Source of the DNA: Membranipora membranacea
Taxonomy: Eukaryota > Bryozoa > Gymnolaemata > Cheilostomatida > Membraniporidae
Assembly: GCA_914767715.1 (NCBI GenBank)
Contig: OU612069.1
Span: forward strand, 20,581,387-20,645,386
DNA length: 64,000 bases
Direction: 5' to 3'
This document shows, in pieces, positions 58,020 to 64,000 of the stretch (position 1 is its first letter; each line of letters begins with the position of its first letter). Both the position numbers and the translations under genes were made by a program. The notes under the pieces were generated by a model. That model did no database searches. It was not told the origin of the DNA and saw nothing but the letters and a program-made list of their open reading frames with translations.

Positions 58020-61000
58020 GTCATCAACTCTGGTGTGACCTCATGCCCAGGCTTTCCAATCTCATGAGTGAATATTGAAGGGGTCGAATTCAATGTCTCG
58101 TAGTGCTCCAAGATGGTCAATTTTGGGCTCATTTTGATGCATGATTAGCTGGAGAAACAGCCTTTATAATCCCAATCTGAAACTCAAAAAATTAATCACA
58201 AGACTGCTCTCTGCTGTCTCCACCCTTCAGACATCCAATAAACTTAGAAAACATCAAATCATTAGAAGAAAAAATTTGAGGACCATTGATAACACAAACT
58301 GGGTTACTGATAACATTGTATATAGATCAAACTTACATCGAAACTTTAGGTTAAATAAGGTTACAAAGATTAAAATAAAAGATATATTTTAAAGTTTTCT
58401 CTCATGGATGAGGCTTTAGGGTCAGATAATATCCTGTTCGTATATCCTATTTGTACATTCGTATATCCTGTTTGTACATCGTACATTCGTGCGACCTGCC
58501 ATGCACTGGAGCAAAGCAATCAAATCTCCTAATGCCAACTTGATTGGAACATAATATCAATGAAAATGTCTAGACTAGTAACCAAAAAGACCAAAACAGA
58601 ACACGACCTCTACAAGATATCGTCATTGTGCAGCTATTCTAGTACCCATAGTCACACATGGGAGCCCTTACATCCTCAACCACTCCTTTAAAGAACAACT
58701 GAGATCCAATGATAAATTTTAAGTGGGTGACATTGGCAAAAATAGTGCAGTGTCATCTAACATAGATATTTGAAGATGAAATGGCATAGATCATTGTATC
58801 CTGACGTTGATAAAAGTAACAAGAATAGATATTTTTATGTAATCATTTTCAATTGCTTTGATTAGCCCTTGAATTTTAATTTGATTAAATAATAGAATAT
58901 AATAAAAAATGACTGCTTTTTCCATGACACTTCGTCCCTGACACCAAATTTCATTGCATTTGATAGAGTTCACATATATTTTGACACAATTTCATTGTAA
59001 TTTATTTTGTTTGTAATAGGAATTACTATTTTTGGATTCATTTTTCTTATGAAATATGAGGCAAGATTTTGGTTAGCCCAATAAGGTTAGCAAATGCAGT
59101 TTTACGGCGACGATCAAGGGAAGTCACTCTGAAAAATATAACATAACATACATATAATACATACAATATAATCATTCGTAGTCATAAAAAATATTCTCAT
59201 GAAATATACCAATAACTATATTGTATTATTTTTTGTTTACATAACAGTTTTGACACATATAAAGCATTCAACGAAGTACTTTATGCACACAAATCAACAC
59301 CAGGCAAGTTTTACATCCTCTGTCGTGTGCTTTTTCCTGATAGCGAGTTGGAGCGTGACAGAGTAATGAGTCATGTTACAATCCTTTTAACATTTGGGCT
59401 AACATGCCCCTGTTCCCCCCCCCCCCGAGCCCCTGTTGCACCCTCATTGCAACATAATAGTACCAACACAACCCTTGCCCCACCACTTTACAAGTCATAG
59501 GTACAGCCCTGCTGCAAATCGTCATCATAGAAATACATCTTGTTATGCAAGGTTTGTCCTGCTTACTTGTGTATCGCTCAATTACTGCATTTAGATAAAG
59601 AAGGGGCCCAGTATTTGTGGTGATTAATTCAAGGTAAGGCCACACGTTCTCATGCAAATTTCTACTTATTTTTGCAAATTTAATTTCGTACTATTGTCAA
59701 CCTGCCGCACATGATTCTCATCTCCGAAAATTGTATGAGCGCAATCCTCCTGCGCAAATACGAATCAACTGTGATATGAAATAAAAAGATTTATTCCAAG
59801 GAAAAGCTGTTACTCGCTGTTGATACCAACCGCCCAGTGATTCAGCTTCTATGTATGCCTCAACCATCTCCTAATAATTGTTTCAATTTGATACTCATAA
59901 TTCACCGTATCCCTTCCCCTCTTACTCCAGGTACAAAATTAAGAGAGAAACTCTACATATTGATCATCCACTCCATCTTTTTACCAAAGTTGTGTTTGCA
60001 TAGATATGACCTTGGCTTTTCAATCAAAACAGGCAGCCAGTCAGATAGCATTTTGTGAAAACTTATACTATCTGGTTACATGCATTGTTAACATACAACG
60101 TTCCACAAATTGTTGGAATCCCAATCCGAACGAAAGTGTACGTGAAATTTACTCCTGATTGCGAGAAAACAACCCCTTATGACTTTACTTTTAGACAGAT
60201 TTTTCTTTTGGTTGTACTAACAAGTAAATTCAGTGACAAGTTTATGACATGGCAGTCTAGAACCCTATATGTTTCAACTCTGGCTTAAGATATTTGCTAT
60301 TGAATTGTGTTAAATGCAGATTTGAAGTCCCAAAAGTAAACACCACATATAGCATACGAGGCATTCAGGTCTATAAAGTAAGTGACACCTCAGTTCCTGT
60401 ATTGGGTGAACTGGCTTGCTCTGTATGCAACTATTTGCCATGGGTAGTGGTCAGTGATGTATTGCTATAGAAGAATTTGGAAAAACGCATTGTGATGGTG
60501 TGACGTGTTTCAATTCCTTATTTTGCCAGACAGTTGTGGTTTCCCATAGTTTTACAAGTTTGGCAAGCATTCATTATTCCCTCCATAATAAACAAAATAT
60601 GATTTTTTCACAAAATAACAATAATAACTAGCTTTAATTATTAAGTAGGCTGTGTCTAATTATGAACAAAAGGATTTTTTTTTTTTTCTTAATCTTTGTA
60701 AATCAATATAATTTTGACTCTCTGGAATCACTGATGACTCCCTCTCTTTTATTTCCATGACTCAGATCTCTTTGTTGATTACAAGTTTGAAGGGGGGGTA
60801 GTCGGACAAAGGGGGTGGCAAGAGTCTATTTTGGTCTCTGTCAGCAACAACCCTTTATTAAATTAATGGACATCTAATGAAGCATATCTTTACTGCTTTT
60901 GAGGATATACGATGTGTGATCCGCTGAATGCAAAGGAACACTTCATTCTACCAAATTTTATGATCCCCTATAGTTTTGTTGCATACTCTAAAGTACTAAC

Positions 61001-61050
61001 TTGGGGCAATGCTTTCAAAGCCTTTCCATTGCATTCAACTTATGCTACCA
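58020..61050. other. Mostly no gene seen
   Basis: A minus frame at 57881-58132 overlaps block R3 and a plus frame at 58141-58392 follows it; neither has a recognisable domain or good splice context. A poly-C run lies near 59418. The rest is AT-rich with no exon I can support. Confidence 0.35.
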
Positions 61051-61059
61051 TTTTTCAGT

Positions 61060-61614
61060 GTATATGATGTTTTATTTGTGACATGTAATGTGGCCGAATG
61101 CCTATTAATGACTTTGTCTCAAATACAAAAAAAAACAAAACAACTTTGAGGTAGCACTTTCAAACTTTCAACTAAGTGCTCAATCCTTTATTTGTACTCA
61201 ATTTTGAACTACATTATGCTAATGTGTGACTTCTGTTCAATTAGTTGATATAGAATACAAATCAAACAGATGCACTTACACAAACTAGTCAAAGAAAAAG
61301 ATATTTCTTGTAACTCACTAAGTTATGTGATGAGCTTTGTACCGAGGGTTGCTACATCAAAAAATCGACTTTATAGTCAAATACACTACAGAGCTTACGA
61401 GGATATTTTAGGATATAATTGCCACTTGGCAAATAAAAAGTATGATGTCAAAGCAACCATTCCTAGAAATAGTTGAGAATTAAAGACAGAGCAGGATGCG
61501 GATCAGAAGGTCACTCATATGGACACGGATGCAAATAGATACCATAATTGTTTGATAATTCTTGTACTATTGGCTGTTTCGTCACTATCGGGAGATACAA
61601 ACTTGTAGGGAGAA
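61060..61614. repeat. Duplicated promoter block, copy B
   Basis: Matches 19893-20485 closely. On the minus strand it keeps the TATA box (61370-61375) and the donor GTGAGT (61313-61318) of the 5' exon. Homology stops at 61060, just before the signal-peptide exon should begin, so this promoter no longer drives a peptide exon in this window. It continues at 62016 after an inserted element. Confidence 0.85.
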
Positions 61615-62015
61615 CAGGGGCGTATATTCTAAAAAAATTCACTCACTGACTTTTTAGAGATGGGCATAATGATCGGGCGCAGCCCGATTCACACGCCGTA
61701 GGCGTGGCGGGGGGGGGGTGCGGGAGGGGCGCTTAAGCGCCCTCCGACCACGGAAATTTTTGCATATCGGTAGCAAATAGTGCAAGCAGAGAGGTATTTC
61801 AATAGCTCACTGAGCTGTTGGGTACTTTCAGAAAACAACTCAATAGCAGTAGAAGATTACGGTAAAAATGCTCCATTTATAAAGCACCCATTTGAAAAAA
61901 AACTGACCTTGATGGGATTCGAACACACAGTGATTTATAGGCAGACGCTCTACACATTGAGCTATTCAGCCATTCACGAAAATCTATGGGCCGTGATTGA
62001 TAATATACCCCACTG
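61615..62015. mobile_element. 401-bp hAT-like MITE containing a tRNA-like segment
   Basis: Ends CAGGGGCGTATATT and, inverted, CAGTGGGGTATATT are flanked by AGGGAGAA on both sides (61607-61614 and 62016-62023). The uninterrupted AGGGAGAA persists in the paralogous block at 20486-20493, which confirms the insertion. Inside is a GC-rich stretch with hairpins (GGGCGCAGCCC, CACGCCGTAGGCGTG, GGGCGCTTAAGCGCCC) at about 61675-61745. Next to it is a tRNA-like segment on the minus strand (about 61905-61975) with GAATAGCTCAATGTGTAGAG and GTGTTCGAATCCC. Confidence 0.88.
61900..61980 (-). repeat. tRNA-like segment inside the MITE
   Basis: A-box arm TAGCTCAATGTGTAGAGCG and B box GTTCGAATCCC at normal tRNA spacing. 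It lacks a clean acceptor stem, so it is more likely SINE-derived than a working tRNA gene. Confidence 0.55.
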
Positions 62016-62044
62016 AGGGAGAATACGTATTGTCGATTAATTGA

Positions 62045-62605
62045 TTAACTATCATCATCACATTGCAGCAAATCAAGTAGGCACTCCACTTTAAAAAGGG
62101 AACAGGATGCAGAATGTTTGATATTTTGTGTCATACCTTACTAAGGCTGGTACAGGATCACAAAATCAGGACTGTTTCGGCTTTTTGGGGTTCAGTTAGT
62201 TTTCGAGTGTAAAATTTGGACGTTCTCTTTTGGTTTGAATCTTCCCAACCAAGTGATCATTTTGTCATGTTATTCTATTTATTCAGACAAAATCTGCGAC
62301 TCGAATTGTATAACCGGTGATATTTATAGATTCATTACAACAGCACATTTTGAGATTCAAACATGTAGTTTATTACATGAAGCTGATATTGTAAATAGGC
62401 ATGATGGAGGAGGTGAGGAGATAAATCTGAGCTGACAGAAAGTTTTCATAATCAAGTGGTCATTGATTCAGATAATAATTTGGGAAATTCATACTAACAC
62501 AGGCCCATAAAAATATACCTAGTACTGGTGGTCATCAAAATACACGACAGCCTAGTAAGTAAGCATTTGAGAAACTATTATCCAAAGATTGTCGACATTT
62601 ACATG
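62045..62605. repeat. Local duplicate block R2, copy 3 (longest)
   Basis: Contains both parts that are split between the copies at 56 and 57 kb. It follows directly on the promoter copy at 61 kb. Confidence 0.8.
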
Positions 62606-62780
62606 AAAGCTGAAATTACAATTAGGCACGAAGGATTAATATAAGGCTTTACTTTGACTGTCAGAAAATGTCTTATCAATGATCACAGTGGAAATCAGGT
62701 TTACACTACTATATTGAAGTTGAAAATTAATTTAAGCGTAAATGAAATAGTGAATGTCTGGTTGTGTTTCTCTTGAGCAA

Positions 62781-62918
62781 TCAAAATGTACAGTTTTTGT
62801 TTCCAAGCAAATGGCTTGGCATCCGTTTGCGTCGCACAACACCAACAACACTATCAAGTTGTCTCCCTCTCAATTTAACTTTATCAACTGTCTCGTGTAA
62901 ATACGCCGTGCAGGACGG
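62781..62918 (-). pseudogene. In-frame continuation past the TAA
   Basis: Forty-five sense codons between TAA and TGA with coding-like composition, rich in Arg, Lys and Val. It would belong to the preceding exon if the stop were not there. Confidence 0.4.
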
Positions 62919-63650
62919 TTACCGATAAGATGGAGGATGGCATACTCCTTCATCCTCTGAAGACATAAGGTCTGGATGTAGCTGTAGGTTAATGATGTCG
63001 TCCATGCTCAAACCCAGGCCTTTCTTGATCCTCGTAATCCTATTCCGTAATCTCTAAAATACAGAGCAGAGAAGATAAACATATTTAATAAATTGCAAAA
63101 GTTCTAGGAGCGGATCGATGGGAAAGTAGGCATTGTATTATAAATTCTTTGTAAGAAGCTTGGCATCATCAATATAGCTATAACGTGAGAGGGATCCCAG
63201 ATTTAAACTTCACAATAAGCTCTGTTTCTGTTTTAAAGTCAAAAACTTTTTGCCTCATTCAGATATCTACTTGACTAAGCAGTTGCCAACAAGTTTCTAC
63301 AGCAGCCATCCTAAGAAATAATCCCTGATCACAATTAGCCGTCAGCGCGGTCAATACAGTCTAAAAATTCCTATCTAATGATATGACAAATTGGCTACAT
63401 CATTTCGCTTTTGATTGATAAGAATCAAATATTTGCACATAATAAATTCACCTACATTTTTCTTTTTTGTTGACTTAGATCGGCTATCCTTTCTTTTGTC
63501 TGTATCTTTAATTCTGTGCCTTGCTGCATCGTATTTCCGTCTAGTCATCAGCATCATATCCCTGTCCGTATCCTTTCTATCGGAATTGGCAGCTGACGAA
63601 TACTGCGGGCATACTCGAGAGCCACTTCCTGGTTCGCAGTATGTTTGTAT
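62919..63650 (-). CDS. Two exons of a basic, Lys/Arg-rich protein, stop in the second
   Basis: Exon 63456-63650 (65 codons, acceptor CTATCTTTCTCTAG, donor GTAGGT) is strongly charged (RRKYDAARHRIKDTDKRKDS). Exon 62919-63053 follows CTGTATTTTAG in the same phase and reads RIKKGLGLSMDD, then LQLHPDLMSSEDEG, and meets TAA at 62919-62921. The same frame stays open for 45 more codons (LHETVDKVKLRGRQLD, VRRKRMPSH) to a TGA at 62781-62783, as if the TAA were a recent nonsense change. The HPDxMSSEDE motif reminds me of transposon-associated proteins in marine invertebrates, but this is memory, not a search. Upstream exons lie right of 63650 or beyond the window. Confidence 0.5.
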
Positions 63651-64000
63651 CTAGAGAAAGATAGTGAACAGTGAGCACAAGCGATAATATGTCAGCAGCA
63701 ATGCTTGCATTCCAATCTTTTCTGAAATATAAGTAGCCTAGATGAGATTATCAATCTGTTTTGATTAATAGTATATAGAAATATATATAAATTTTGTCCA
63801 ATAAATTTTAGTCCAGTTGAATAGCACCAAATTAGCAGGGAAAAATATTGATGCTGATCAGAAAAACTGAGTTTTTATTGATGGTTGCAGATTGCATCAT
63901 AATTGAACAAAAATTCTTTGTTAAATCATACATGGAATAAACCTTTAAATAACCAAAGAAACTGCTCCAGGTTATAAGCTTCGAAATGAGCCTGAGAACA

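Noticed and set aside
61270-61476. Plus-strand frame of 68 codons
   Set aside because: Antisense to the duplicated promoter block; in the 20-kb copy the same frame has a stop in place of a sense codon.
61900-61980. A working tRNA gene
   Set aside because: Boxes are good but the acceptor stem does not pair and it is embedded in a MITE.
1-64000. CRISPR array, operon, riboswitch or prophage
   Set aside because: No spaced short repeats of the right form and no bacterial gene density; the DNA is plainly intron-bearing and eukaryotic.

Overview
The window is eukaryotic nuclear DNA from an animal. It is AT-rich, its genes are split into short exons by GT-AG introns, and most of the sequence is transposon debris: tRNA-headed SINEs, CR1/L2-like LINE tails, hAT transposase and hAT MITEs, a small LTR element and foldback elements. 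There is no bacterial-style gene layout. The repeat mix suggests an invertebrate, plausibly a marine one, but nothing here fixes the phylum. All coding calls rest on my own splice-site and reading-phase reasoning; no transcript or homology search was available.

Layout. (1) 1-9.07 kb, minus strand: a multi-exon NHL-type beta-propeller gene that runs off the left edge. Eight exons join in phase across large introns holding a SINE, a GC-rich repeat and an 11-bp satellite. (2) 9-25 kb: mostly repeats, with a LINE fragment carrying the reverse transcriptase YADD box (12.2-13.0 kb), the tail of a hAT transposase (14.1 kb), a complete hAT MITE with 8-bp target duplication (16.8-17.2 kb), a second broken reverse transcriptase (18.7-19.3 kb), a decayed paralogue of the secreted-peptide gene (19.7-20.2 kb), SINEs, and tandem arrays including a 224-bp CACGTG-rich satellite. 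(3) 25.5-27.4 kb: a young non-autonomous LTR retrotransposon in minus orientation with near-identical 434-bp LTRs. (4) 29.4-29.8 kb, plus strand: the last two exons of a coiled-coil gene. (5) 33.1-36.5 kb (perhaps to 39.3 kb), minus strand: a five-exon gene for a Cys-containing, N-glycosylatable protein I do not recognise. (6) 40.3-43.5 kb: hairpins, a 16-bp satellite and a 1.7-kb foldback element. (7) 45.4-50.4 kb, minus strand: an AAA-ATPase-like gene with a good C-terminal half, no visible Walker motifs and an in-frame TAA. (8) 52.9-53.9 kb, minus strand: a compact three-exon gene with TATA box, 5' non-coding exon, signal-peptide exon and a final exon with four cysteines in a C-x3-C...C-x3-C pattern. 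It was too small to appear as an ordinary ORF. (9) 54-63.3 kb: duplicated blocks of this locus, including a promoter copy at 61.3 kb interrupted by a hAT-like MITE whose empty site survives at 20.49 kb. (10) 62.8-63.65 kb, minus strand: two exons of a basic protein, with an in-frame stop in the second.

The strongest candidate for something undescribed is the small secreted Cys-hairpin peptide gene and its decaying family (53 kb intact; 20 kb and 61 kb broken). Its promoter, splice sites and signal exon are traceable across copies, and the surrounding DNA has been duplicated and rearranged by mobile elements.
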